Assembly (NCBI GenBank): GCA_027364825.1
Contig: DAHXOM010000218.1
Location: 1 to 18,432, forward strand
Reading direction: 5' to 3'
Length of the DNA stretch: 18,432 bases
Source of the DNA: a bacterium
GTDB lineage: Bacteria; JAMCPX01
Made by a program: the position numbers and the translations under genes. Each line of letters opens with the position of its first letter. The stretch's first letter is position 1. This document shows, piece by piece, positions 1-7,193 of the stretch. The notes beneath the pieces are model-generated. The model did no database searches. It was not told where the DNA came from and worked only from the letters and a program-made list of their open reading frames with translations.

Positions 1-477
1 CCACCTGTTAGCGAAATCCGCAAACTTTTCCCCCCGCCAACAGCTATCCTTATAGCCTTTTGAAGACCACTCTACTTCTCTAGTATCCTTTTCTCCCTTA
101 TAAATAAACTCCACATATCCTTTTATTGGAGACGACCAGTATTTCCAGTCCTTTTCTGAACTTAATCTTACATTAAGATCTTTTTCACTTTTGGGGTTCA
201 GATCTCCTTCCCAACTTAAATTACCGTCCAATTTTTTTACCTCAGGAGGCAACGATATTTTTATATTAACATCATTTAAAGGCGCATCCCATGATATTGC
301 AGAAACATCAAAACTAAACCACTGTCCCTTTTTTATTGGCCCTTTATACGTTGTATTACCCACTCCACCACTCATGTCAAAAGGTGGGGTGGGACCAAAA
401 GGGCCTGCGTATATTCCTTTGCAAAGTGCAAAACTAAGCAGCATTGTCAACAAACCAAATATCGACTTCTTTAGCAT
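1..477 (-). CDS. Secreted protein of unknown function (5' part, runs off left edge)
   Basis: I do not recognise this protein. The minus strand is open from an ATG at 477 to the window edge, giving 159 codons without a stop, so the C-terminus is missing. The start is well supported: a perfect AAGGAGG lies at 484-490, six bases upstream. Residues 1-24 form a typical Sec signal peptide (two Lys, then a hydrophobic stretch, ending Ile-Tyr-Ala before Gly25). Cys19 is preceded by Leu, so it is not a good lipobox. The mature part is rich in Gly, Trp, Lys and alternating hydrophobic residues, with a stretch near residues 75-115 resembling an extracellular beta-sandwich; that fold is an inference. It is visibly richer in A+T (many AAA, AAT, TTA codons) than the genes to its right, which could mean transfer. 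Likely periplasmic or exported. Confidence 0.75.
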   Translation of the reverse strand, partial: MLKKSIFGLLTMLLSFALCKGIYAGPFGPTPPFDMSGGVGNTTYKGPIKKGQWFSFDVSAISWDAPLNDVNIKISLPPEVKKLDGNLSWEGDLNPKSEKDLNVRLSSEKDWKYWSSPIKGYVEFIYKGEKDTREVEWSSKGYKDSCWRGEKFADFANRW

Positions 478-483
478 GGAAAT

Positions 484-490
484 CCTCCTT
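484..490 (-). promoter_or_regulatory. Ribosome binding site of the left-edge gene
   Basis: The minus strand reads AAGGAGG, a full Shine-Dalgarno match, six bases before the ATG at 477. It fixes the start of a gene whose stop lies outside the window. Confidence 0.85.
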
Positions 491-736
491 CATTCCTTAA
501 AAACAGAAACTAACATTTATATCTTGATCCATCGCTATGGTGTCCCAGAATACCTTCCCAGGAGAGCAATGGGGTCTGCCCTTGAAACGTGAAACGATAT
601 CATCGCACTCTCTCTGCAAGGTAGAGGAAGCAACCCTTGGCAGGCTGTAGATAAACTCGAATTTCTGTCATTGTGAATACGGGTACACCGCATTGCTGTG
701 GTAGAGCAATCTTGGTTTTTACAAATCATTAATTTT

Positions 737-782
737 CGGATTGCTTCGTCGTTCCGCACTTGCGGGACTCCTCGCAATGACA
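737..782. repeat. Short intergenic repeat element (GC-rich, imperfect palindrome)
   Basis: The minus strand reads from TGTCATTGCGAGGAG to CGAAGCAATCCG, with complementary ATTGC/GCAAT near its two ends and a central imperfect palindrome around CCGCACTTGCGG. From memory, very similar elements are scattered between genes in many environmental bacterial genomes. Only one clear copy lies in this window, so its repeat status rests on that recognition. Confidence 0.5.
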
Positions 783-1052
783 TTCAGGGGCTTTTTCAAA
801 AGCCTGTTGATATCGGACAATAGATAGTTGGTTTGTTTTAAACCGTTCTTTCAGTTCTGATTCTTTGTCAAAGAAGTACGGAATGGCAGGGGAAAGTAAC
901 TCCCTTTTCTCTCCTTTATGTAAGGGGGATGACGCAGGAGTACGGGCATGTTTGGGTAGCTGGTAGTCCATAAAAGTTCTTTATCAAATTGTTGCGAATT
1001 TTACTATAAAAATAGAAGTAAAGGGATTGGATTCCGAAACGACTCTGGGATG

Positions 1053-1076
1053 ATAGATGTTAGGCATAGATTCTTC
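1053..1076. repeat. Direct repeat, copy 1 (24 bp)
   Basis: This 24-base segment begins ATAGATGTTAG and ends ATAGATTCTTC. It matches 1167-1190 at 22 of 24 positions; the two differences are adjacent (GC here, AT there). The sequence following this copy diverges from the second one but keeps a similar TCAGAATGA core. Confidence 0.6.
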
Positions 1077-1131
1077 TCCTCCTGAGGTGGATCAGAATGA
1101 TAAGAGACAAAAAGTACCAAATCCCACCATA

Positions 1132-1152
1132 CCTCCCCTTGCTAAGGGGAGG
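1132..1152. repeat. Perfect hairpin: 9-bp stem with 3-base loop
   Basis: CCTCCCCTT and AAGGGGAGG are perfectly complementary and separated by GCT. There is no T-run after the stem on either strand, so it does not look like an intrinsic terminator. It resembles another widespread intergenic palindrome known from many genomes (recognition from memory). Confidence 0.6.
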
Positions 1153-1166
1153 ATTAAGGCCAGATA

Positions 1167-1208
1167 ATAGATGTTAGATATAGATTCTTCGCTACGCTCA
1201 GAACGACA
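1167..1208. repeat. Direct repeat copy 2, continuing into the TCAGAAYGACA repeat family
   Basis: Positions 1167-1190 repeat 1053-1076 with two mismatches. Positions 1181-1208 match 5115-5142, the right end of the element between pdxA and uvrA, at 26 of 28 bases. It therefore links two otherwise separate intergenic regions to one repeat family. Confidence 0.7.
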
Positions 1209-1312
1209 AAGAGTTATTAAACAAGTTCTCACCCTACCTGAATCCTACCCATCTTTCGGATGTGTGACCGCGTTCAAGGGAAGGTAAGAAAAGGAAATAG
1301 TCTTGCCCCTTC

Positions 1313-1651
1313 CTACACGGCGTCGTTCCCTATTTCGCCGGTCCGAATCCTGAGCACCTCTTCCAATCCGTACACAAATATTTTACCGTCTCCGATGCTG
1401 CCGGTCCTTGCTGTGGATGTTACAATCTTTACGATCTTCTGCACCTGCTCGTCAGCCACTGCAATTTCAAGCTTCAGCTTCGGTATAAAGTCCGTATTAT
1501 ACTCGGCGCCCCGGTAGAATTCCGTGTGGCCTTTTTGCCTCCCGAATCCCTTTACCTCCGAAACGGTCATACCCGCTATGCCTTCTTCCGAAAGCGCGGC
1601 CTTCACTTTATCAAGCGTAAAAGGCTTGATAATGGCAACTATCATCTTCAT
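1313..1651 (-). CDS. glnB: Nitrogen regulatory protein PII (GlnB/GlnK family)
   Basis: A trimeric cytoplasmic signal protein that senses 2-oxoglutarate, ATP and ADP and adjusts nitrogen assimilation by binding partners such as ammonium channels, adenylyl- or uridylyltransferases and NtrB. The 112-residue length is standard. The sequence shows the EVKGFGRQKG block at 32-41, the T-loop with YRGAEY at 46-51 including Tyr51 (the uridylylation site in enterobacteria), and the TGSIGDGKIFV nucleotide-binding block near 83-93, followed by the two Arg of VLRIRTGE. The start at 1651 is chosen over an upstream ATG at 1759 because family proteins begin MKMIVAIIKP and GAGGAGG lies five bases upstream. No amtB or glnA is in the window, so GlnB and GlnK cannot be told apart. 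A sigma-54-like promoter precedes it. Confidence 0.96.
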   Translation of the reverse strand: MKMIVAIIKPFTLDKVKAALSEEGIAGMTVSEVKGFGRQKGHTEFYRGAEYNTDFIPKLKLEIAVADEQVQKIVKIVTSTARTGSIGDGKIFVYGLEEVLRIRTGEIGNDAV

Positions 1652-1656
1652 ACAAT

Positions 1657-1663
1657 CCTCCTC
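1657..1663 (-). promoter_or_regulatory. Ribosome binding site deciding the PII start
   Basis: The minus strand reads GAGGAGG five bases before the ATG at 1651. This supports the 112-residue form over the 148-residue form starting at 1759. Confidence 0.85.
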
Positions 1664-1695
1664 TGCGTATTCGCACGCATATACTACAGGAAGAA

Positions 1696-1711
1696 AGCAT
1701 GTCTTATGCCA
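1696..1711 (-). promoter_or_regulatory. Putative sigma-54 (-24/-12) promoter of the PII gene
   Basis: The minus strand reads TGGCATAAGACATGCT. This fits the RpoN consensus TGGCACG-N4-TTGCW at 9 of 12 specified positions, with the near-invariant GG and GC elements exactly ten bases apart. Transcription would start near 1685, giving a leader of about 34 bases that contains the ribosome binding site and a small TGCGT/ACGCA inverted repeat (1664-1679). Sigma-54 control with NtrC is common for PII genes, which makes the match more credible. I did not see a clear NtrC site pair upstream. Confidence 0.55.
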
Positions 1712-1871
1712 TCCGTGGATTGAATAAAAAGGGCATTGTTCCCCCTTCAAAAAGAACAAATCTTGTTACAAGTTTGTATGTTTATTCCAATAATGTCCGG
1801 CACCTACAATCACGGGCTTTTTTATGTCGTAACCTCTGGACTGTTCTGAAAAACGGGTATATATTATTTTT

Positions 1872-2096
1872 ATGAAATGGATTAAATGGATAGCGATTAT
1901 CGGTATCATCATTGCCGGTATGTTCTTGATAAAAGATATAGCAAGTCATGAACAGAAGAGCATCCAGGAGACAAATGCGCGTCATGCCGCGACAGCGGAA
2001 AAATACACCATCGGTATTGCGAAGGATGCGAAGAAGAATATCGACAAGGATGTTCAGCAGGGCTACAAAGGCCTGCCCATGAGTCCGCAGCAATAA
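1872..2096 (+). CDS. Possible small single-span membrane protein
   Basis: A 74-residue frame whose first 22 residues contain a strongly hydrophobic helix (KWIAIIGIIIAGMFLI) after a Lys/Trp start, followed by a charged, Lys- and Gln-rich tail ending PMSPQQ. That layout, an anchor with a soluble tail, suggests a real inner-membrane protein with no known function. It is the only plausible plus-strand gene here, placed back to back with the PII gene and convergent with uvrA. There is no Shine-Dalgarno sequence. A possible promoter (TGGACT at 1837-1842, 17 bases, TATATT at 1860-1865) would start transcription almost at the ATG, so a leaderless message is possible. An opposite-strand frame over the same bases looks less protein-like. 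It could still be a chance frame. Confidence 0.5.
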   Translation: MKWIKWIAIIGIIIAGMFLIKDIASHEQKSIQETNARHAATAEKYTIGIAKDAKKNIDKDVQQGYKGLPMSPQQ

Positions 2097-2181
2097 CCCC
2101 GGCTAACTCCAAAATGCAAGGGTAAACTTTGCTCGTTCAAGGGTGAATATTTTTTACTTGGCGGCAGTAGCTTATTCTTCG

Positions 2182-5007
2182 CTATTTTACAAATGCATTT
2201 ATTTGATTGAACACCTTCTTGAGGTATTCACCGGTGTACGATGCCTTGTTATTTACAATCTCCTCGGGTGCACCTTTTGCCACGATGTAGCCGCCTTTGT
2301 CTCCGCCTTCGGGCCCGAGATCGATAATATAATCCGCTGATTTTATGACATCGAGATTATGCTCAATGACAATGACGGTATTACCCTCGTCTACAAGCCT
2401 GTTCAGCACATTCAACAATTTTTTGACATCTTCAAAATGCAGTCCTGTAGTCGGCTCATCGAGTATGTACACGGTCCTGCCGGTACTCCTCCTGCTCAAT
2501 TCTTTTGCGAGTTTAACCCTTTGTGCTTCCCCGCCGGAAAGCGTCGTGGCCGACTGCCCGAGTTTAAGATAGTCAAGCCCGACATCGTACAACGTCTGGA
2601 GTTTCTCTTTTATTGCCGGTATGTTGGCAAAAAATCCCAGTGCCTCTTCGACCGACATATCGAGCACATCCGATATGTTTTTCCCTTTATAATAAACCTC
2701 CAGCGTTTCCCTGTTGTAGCGTTTGCCCTTGCACCCGTCACACTGTACATAGATGTCCGGCAAAAAATGCATCTCGATCTGCAGCATGCCCTGCCCTTCA
2801 CAGGTTTCGCACCTTCCTCCCCGTACATTAAAGCTGAACCTTCCCTTTGCATACCCCCGCGCCCTGGCCTCCTGCGTCTGGGCAAACACGTCCCGTATAG
2901 GGTCGAAAACACCGGTATAGGTCACTGCATTGGAACGGGGTGTCCTGCCTATGGGGGACTGATCTATCTGTATTACTTTATCGACGAGCTCTATACCTTC
3001 AATACTCTTGTAATGTACGATTGTACCGGTAGGGCCGTTCAGCTTCTGATATATAACATTGTACAGCGTATCTATGACGAGGCTGCTCTTGCCTGACCCT
3101 GAAACCCCTGTTACACAGATAAAGAGCCCGACAGGAAATTGTGCATCGATATGTTTCAGGTTGTTGGCATAGGCGCCGTTGATCGTTACCGATCCACGGA
3201 CAGCTTTCCTCCGCTTTTGCGGGACAGGTATAGAAAGCCTGTTTGAAAGATATTTCCCGGTCAGAGACTCGCTGTCCTTCATGATCTCCTCCGGCGTACC
3301 TTTTGCAATGACTCTGCCCCCTTTATGACCCGCGGCAGGTCCCATGTCCACGATGTAGTCCGATGCCATAATTGTTTCCTGGTCATGCTCTACAACGATT
3401 ACTGTATTGCCCAGGTCGCGCAATTTCAGGAGCGTTTTGATAAGTTTGTCGTTATCCCTCTGATGTAACCCTATCGTGGGTTCATCCAGTATGTACAGCA
3501 CACCGACAAGCCCGGAGCCGATCTGGGTAGCAAGCCTTATCCTCTGATATTCTCCTCCGGAAAGTGTGCCTGCCATCCTGTCGAGACTGATATAATCAAG
3601 CCCGACGTCATGCAGAAATCCTATACGGTTCTGGATCTCCCTGAGCAGCCGTTCTGCAATGAGCTTCTGCTTTTCGGTCAGGTGCAAAGATTGTATGAAG
3701 CCGTATGCCTGTTCAATGGTCATACGAGTGAATTCATAGATGTTCTTGCCGCCAAGGGTAACGGACAGACTTTCCTTTTTTAACCGTGCACCGTTACACA
3801 CGGGACAGACCTTATAGTTCAGGTATTTCTGGATCTCGGAGAGTATAAAGGGATCGTCCTCTTCATGATACTTCCTTTTCAGGTGATAGATTACACCCTC
3901 GAAAGAATGATCATGCTTATTGATCTGCTTTGCATAGGCCTGGCTCTCTTCCGCGGTTGTCCCGTAGAGTATGACGTGCTTCTGCCATTCCGGGAGCTTT
4001 TGAAACGGCGTATCAAGGTTGATATCAAAATTGCTTTCCAGCGATTCGAGCATTTCATGGAAGTAAAAACTGTTTCTCTTGCGCCAGGGAGCTACGGCAC
4101 CCTGATGTATGGAAAGTGTCTGGTCCGGGACCACAAGCTCTTGTGCAAAATCCGCAAGATATCCAATGCCGTCACAGTGCTCGCATGCACCGTAAGGGCT
4201 GTTGAAAGAAAAGATCCTTGGTGCCAGCTCGGGCAGGTTCGTACCGCATTCCGTACACGCGAACTTCTGGCTCATGGTAAATGATCTGCCTTCGTCGGCA
4301 AGCTCGACTTCAACAACGCCGTCTGCAAGCGAGCTTGCATTTTCAAGAGAATCCGCAATCCTGGAGCGCATCTGCCCGTCGACGGCTATCCTGTCCACGA
4401 TAATGGATATTCTGTGGTTTTTGTTTTTATCAAGCTTAATCTCGTCCTGCAGATCGAGGTTCTTCCCGTCAACCTTTGCCCTGGTGTACCCCTTTTTCCG
4501 CCACTGCAAAAATTCTTTTTTAAACTCGCCTTTAACACCCCGTACGACAGGCGACATAATCATAATGCGGGTATCCTTGCCGAGAGATACTATCTGATCC
4601 ACCATCTGATCGACACTCTGGGACAGAAGCTCCTTCCCGCACACCGGACAATGCGGCATACCTATCCTTGCATAGAGGACCCTCAGGTAATCGTAGATCT
4701 CCGTGATAGTACCTACGGTGGAGCGGGGGTTGTGGCTCAGGGACCGCTGTTCTATCGAGATAGCGGGAGACAATCCTTCAATGGAATCAACATCCGGTTT
4801 GCTCATCTGACCGAGGAATTGCCGCGCATAGGCGGATAAGGATTCCACGTACCTGCGCTGGCCTTCCGCGTAAATGGTATCAAAAGCAAGAGTGCTCTTC
4901 CCGGAACCGGAAAGTCCGGTTATGACTACAAACCTGTCACGCGGTATATCGATATCGATGTTTTTAAGGTTGTGCTCTCTCGCACCCCTGACGGTAATAT
5001 GATCCAT
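2182..5007 (-). CDS. uvrA: Excinuclease ABC subunit A
   Basis: The damage-recognition ATPase of nucleotide excision repair, which as a dimer loads UvrB onto damaged DNA. At 941 residues it matches the normal bacterial length. The first ABC half has Walker A GLSGSGKST at 31-39 and a later LSGGEYQRIRLATQ signature followed by YILDEPTIGLH. The second half has Walker A GVSGSGKSS and signature LSGGEAQRVKLAKE followed by YILDEPTTGLH. Zinc ligands are visible: C251, C254, C275 and C278 in the first module, and the CETC/CDGC pairs of the second C-terminal finger. An additional CPVC pair is at 120-123. It is probably the last gene of the mfd-to-uvrA cluster, 185 bases after pdxA, with a repeat element in the gap. 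The ribosome binding site is weak. No SOS box was noticed upstream. Confidence 0.98.
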   Translation of the reverse strand: MDHITVRGAREHNLKNIDIDIPRDRFVVITGLSGSGKSTLAFDTIYAEGQRRYVESLSAYARQFLGQMSKPDVDSIEGLSPAISIEQRSLSHNPRSTVGTITEIYDYLRVLYARIGMPHCPVCGKELLSQSVDQMVDQIVSLGKDTRIMIMSPVVRGVKGEFKKEFLQWRKKGYTRAKVDGKNLDLQDEIKLDKNKNHRISIIVDRIAVDGQMRSRIADSLENASSLADGVVEVELADEGRSFTMSQKFACTECGTNLPELAPRIFSFNSPYGACEHCDGIGYLADFAQELVVPDQTLSIHQGAVAPWRKRNSFYFHEMLESLESNFDINLDTPFQKLPEWQKHVILYGTTAEESQAYAKQINKHDHSFEGVIYHLKRKYHEEDDPFILSEIQKYLNYKVCPVCNGARLKKESLSVTLGGKNIYEFTRMTIEQAYGFIQSLHLTEKQKLIAERLLREIQNRIGFLHDVGLDYISLDRMAGTLSGGEYQRIRLATQIGSGLVGVLYILDEPTIGLHQRDNDKLIKTLLKLRDLGNTVIVVEHDQETIMASDYIVDMGPAAGHKGGRVIAKGTPEEIMKDSESLTGKYLSNRLSIPVPQKRRKAVRGSVTINGAYANNLKHIDAQFPVGLFICVTGVSGSGKSSLVIDTLYNVIYQKLNGPTGTIVHYKSIEGIELVDKVIQIDQSPIGRTPRSNAVTYTGVFDPIRDVFAQTQEARARGYAKGRFSFNVRGGRCETCEGQGMLQIEMHFLPDIYVQCDGCKGKRYNRETLEVYYKGKNISDVLDMSVEEALGFFANIPAIKEKLQTLYDVGLDYLKLGQSATTLSGGEAQRVKLAKELSRRSTGRTVYILDEPTTGLHFEDVKKLLNVLNRLVDEGNTVIVIEHNLDVIKSADYIIDLGPEGGDKGGYIVAKGAPEEIVNNKASYTGEYLKKVFNQINAFVK

Positions 5008-5060
5008 TATTTATTTCTCACGTGCATCCCCTTCCTTCTTATCTTGGGACGGTGTCACAA

Positions 5061-5142
5061 TGTCATTCTGAGGCTTTAGCCGAAAAATCTGGTTTTCTAA
5101 TGCATTAAAAAGATTAGATTCTTCGCTTCGCTCAGAATGACA
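5061..5142. repeat. 82-bp repeat element with perfect 12-bp inverted ends
   Basis: TGTCATTCTGAG at 5061-5072 and CTCAGAATGACA at 5131-5142 are exact inverted copies. Further partial pairing continues inward (GAAAAATCT against AGATTAGATTC). The right end is shared with 1181-1208. It encodes no protein and lies wholly in the 185-base gap between pdxA and uvrA, so it would be transcribed within the cluster and could fold into a long hairpin. It may be a miniature non-autonomous mobile element or a REP-like palindrome. No target-site duplication is obvious. Confidence 0.7.
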
Positions 5143-5192
5143 ATATAAGATTTTCGGTAATTGTAACACAGTCAGCTTAAGGGGAAAAACAG

Positions 5193-6224
5193 TTATCTGA
5201 CTATTGTTCCGGACTGCCTTTTTTGTTTTATCGAGGACATCTTGCCCGCCAGTAAAATGGCTGCGACCATACTTTCGGCATTTGCAATACCCTTGCCCGC
5301 GATATCATAGGCGGTACCGTGATCCACGGATGTCCTCACAATAGGAAGACCGAGGGTCACATTGACCGAGTCGTCGAAATTTATCATTTTTATCGGTATC
5401 AATGCCTGATCGTGATAGATGCCCACAACCACATCATATTTGCCCTTATACGCAAAATGGAACGCGGTATCGGCGGAAAGAGGCCCGTACACCTGAATGC
5501 CCATGCTCTCGGCTTTCTTGATCCCGGGTATGATGAGTTCCTTTTCTTCTACACCGAACAGGCCTTCTTCCCCTGCATGAGGGTTTAAGGCCACGATTGC
5601 AATCTTTGGATTTTTTATGCCGAAGTAGTCCACCAGTGCCTCATAGGTCAGTTTAACGGTCTTAAATATCATACCAGGTGTTATGGTATTGGGTATTTCC
5701 CGTATCGGAAGGTGGGTCGTAACAAGGGAAACTTTGAGTTTTTTACCGACCAGCATCATACAGTAATCCTCGGTTCGGGTCAGCTCTGCGAGCATTTCTG
5801 TATGCCCTGGATAGTTGAATCCCGCATTGTTGATAGCTGCCTTGTTGATAGGTGCGGTTACCATGGCATTGATGGTACCGAGCATCGCGAGGCGCACAGC
5901 CTCCCGTATATACGTCACCATCATCTTCCCTGCAATCTTATCGGGCCTGCCGATCTTCAGCCGTACAGGGTCCAGGTTGGACAATTTAACGATATTTATT
6001 ACCTTGATATTCGGTTTCAGCGATTTTATATCATCAACTGATATGGTGTTTACGTCCAATTTTGCGTTTAAATCCGAGACGGTCTTTTTAATAACATTGG
6101 GGTCCCCGAGCACAACCGGGATGCATTCTTTTGCTATTCTCGATTCCTTGTATGCCTTTACGATAACCTCAGGACCTATGCCTGTGGGATCACCCATTGT
6201 TATGCCTATTCTTGGTAGTTCCAT
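5193..6224 (-). CDS. pdxA: 4-hydroxythreonine-4-phosphate dehydrogenase
   Basis: A cytoplasmic enzyme of the deoxyxylulose-phosphate-dependent route to pyridoxal phosphate; it oxidises 4-phosphohydroxy-L-threonine with NAD(P), and the product decarboxylates to the PdxJ substrate. The 343-residue protein begins with the family block ITMGDPTGIGPEV at 8-20. The three metal-binding histidines of the family are at H171 (TTHLP), H216 (NPHAGEEG) and H271 (YHDQALIP), each five residues beyond E. coli H166, H211 and H266. The substrate-binding PGHTE is at 139-143. All key residues are present, so it should be active. The start at 6224 has GGAGG five bases upstream, and the gene follows the SurA/PpiC-like gene by 12 bases, suggesting translation from the same message. 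A PdxA2-type paralogue is possible but not favoured. Confidence 0.96.
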   Translation of the reverse strand: MELPRIGITMGDPTGIGPEVIVKAYKESRIAKECIPVVLGDPNVIKKTVSDLNAKLDVNTISVDDIKSLKPNIKVINIVKLSNLDPVRLKIGRPDKIAGKMMVTYIREAVRLAMLGTINAMVTAPINKAAINNAGFNYPGHTEMLAELTRTEDYCMMLVGKKLKVSLVTTHLPIREIPNTITPGMIFKTVKLTYEALVDYFGIKNPKIAIVALNPHAGEEGLFGVEEKELIIPGIKKAESMGIQVYGPLSADTAFHFAYKGKYDVVVGIYHDQALIPIKMINFDDSVNVTLGLPIVRTSVDHGTAYDIAGKGIANAESMVAAILLAGKMSSIKQKRQSGTIVR

Positions 6225-6236
6225 TCATGCCTCCAG

Positions 6237-7184
6237 CTATAAAAGTTCATTATAGATTGTAATGATAGTTTTTTGTCTTTTTGTCAATAGCCAATTTTTC
6301 AGAGCAGAGTCGAGTTTGGCCGTAAAGATGTCATTGCGTATTTTCTCTTTTATGTCCTTCAACGGCAGAAGCTCTGACGATTTAAAGCCGTTGATAAGGA
6401 TTATTTCGTAACCGACCGGCGTCCTTATAGGTCCTATAATATTCCCCGGTTTAGCTTTAAATATCGCAGAATTCAGAACCGGATAAAGGCTTCCTTCTTC
6501 CACAGGACCGAGGTATCCCCCTGATTTTTTAGTGTATTTGTCATCGGAGTACTGCATAGCCGCATCTGAGAATGCCTCTCCATTTTTAATTTTCGCTATG
6601 ACCTTTCCGGCGGTTTCAAACAATTTCTTCTGCTGTCCGACTGAAGTATCAGGCGGGACTTCAATCAGGATATGACTTATATCTGCCTGTTTTACCTTTG
6701 AAAACTCTTTCTGATGTGCAAGGTAATACCTCTGTATGTCATCGTCCGTGATGGTGATCTCGTTCCTGAACTTGTAACTGACCAGCTTTGTTCTTGCTAT
6801 CTCACCCTTGATTTCATTCTTATACGCGTTAAAATCTATACCTTTGCTCTTCAGTTCGGACTTGAGGGAGTCTATGGATACCCCGTTTGCTTCGGACATC
6901 TGCTCTATGGCATTATCGACATCGCCCTCGTTTATGGATGCCCCCATGGTCTTGAGTTCATCGTAGATGATGTTATCGTCGATAATGGTATCCAGTGCCT
7001 TCTTCTTCAAATCTTTGGAATCAGGATACTTCTGTTTCAGGATCTCAACCCGCTGGTTTACCTGATAGAGGGTTACCGGGGCACCATTCACCGTTGCAAC
7101 AATACCGTCTACCGGCGTTTTGCCGGCACCCACGATCAAGGGGATACCGAACAGCAATACTCCTACGCTTAGATATTTCATCAT
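6237..7184 (-). CDS. Periplasmic SurA/PpiC-like peptidyl-prolyl isomerase or chaperone
   Basis: A predicted periplasmic folding factor of the parvulin family, probably helping outer-membrane or secreted proteins fold. Of its 315 residues, 1-20 form a signal peptide (hydrophobic, ending VGAG, no cysteine). Residues 24-160 resemble the SurA N-terminal chaperone region (VATVNGAPVTLYQVNQRV). A single parvulin domain covers about 166-268, with ADISHIL at the first strand, SDAAMQYSDD, GGYLGPVEEG and TPVGYEIILI. The first active-site histidine is present (H171), but the usual second one (GYH) is Glu260, so isomerase activity is uncertain. It starts nine bases after the preceding paralogue. The start MMK has two candidate ATGs and only a weak ribosome binding site. 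PpiD or PrsA-type naming is also possible. Confidence 0.88.
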   Translation of the reverse strand: MMKYLSVGVLLFGIPLIVGAGKTPVDGIVATVNGAPVTLYQVNQRVEILKQKYPDSKDLKKKALDTIIDDNIIYDELKTMGASINEGDVDNAIEQMSEANGVSIDSLKSELKSKGIDFNAYKNEIKGEIARTKLVSYKFRNEITITDDDIQRYYLAHQKEFSKVKQADISHILIEVPPDTSVGQQKKLFETAGKVIAKIKNGEAFSDAAMQYSDDKYTKKSGGYLGPVEEGSLYPVLNSAIFKAKPGNIIGPIRTPVGYEIILINGFKSSELLPLKDIKEKIRNDIFTAKLDSALKNWLLTKRQKTIITIYNELL

Positions 7185-7193
7185 ATAATATAC

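Larger units (their letters stand above)
491..1312. other. Gene-poor intergenic region rich in short repeats
   Basis: About 820 bases lie between the left-edge gene and the PII gene with no convincing coding sequence. Short open frames here translate repeat sequences, have no ribosome binding sites and show no domain-like pattern. The region holds at least three kinds of repeat-like sequence, listed separately: a GC-rich element at 737-782, a perfect hairpin at 1132-1152, and two direct copies of a 24-base motif at 1053-1076 and 1167-1190. A further G/C-run segment near 889-930 looks similar in kind. No clear terminator for the PII gene is visible just below 1313. Confidence 0.6.

Noticed and set aside
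191..592. Plus-strand frame of 133 residues at the left end
   Set aside because: It lies opposite the minus-strand exported protein, which has a signal peptide and a perfect ribosome binding site.
535..971. Two overlapping minus-strand frames of about 80 residues
   Set aside because: They mostly translate intergenic repeat sequence (for example CHCEESRKCGTTKQ), overlap each other and lack ribosome binding sites.
1132..1152. Hairpin considered as the terminator of the PII gene
   Set aside because: It lies over 160 bases beyond the stop and has no T-run on the minus strand; it fits an intergenic repeat better.
491..1312. CRISPR array
   Set aside because: The repeats are of different kinds, present in one or two copies, and are not evenly spaced; no cas gene is nearby.
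1652..1759. N-terminal extension of the PII protein by 36 residues
   Set aside because: PII proteins begin MKMIVAIIKP or similar, and a strong ribosome binding site sits directly before the ATG at 1651; the extension would also cover the sigma-54 promoter.
1782..2112. Minus-strand frames opposite the small membrane protein
   Set aside because: Their translations are rich in Cys, Arg and His, with no domain pattern or ribosome binding site; the plus-strand frame has a clean membrane anchor.
2359..3096. 245-residue plus-strand frame inside uvrA
   Set aside because: It is the antisense of a fully conserved part of uvrA and shows no protein-like pattern.
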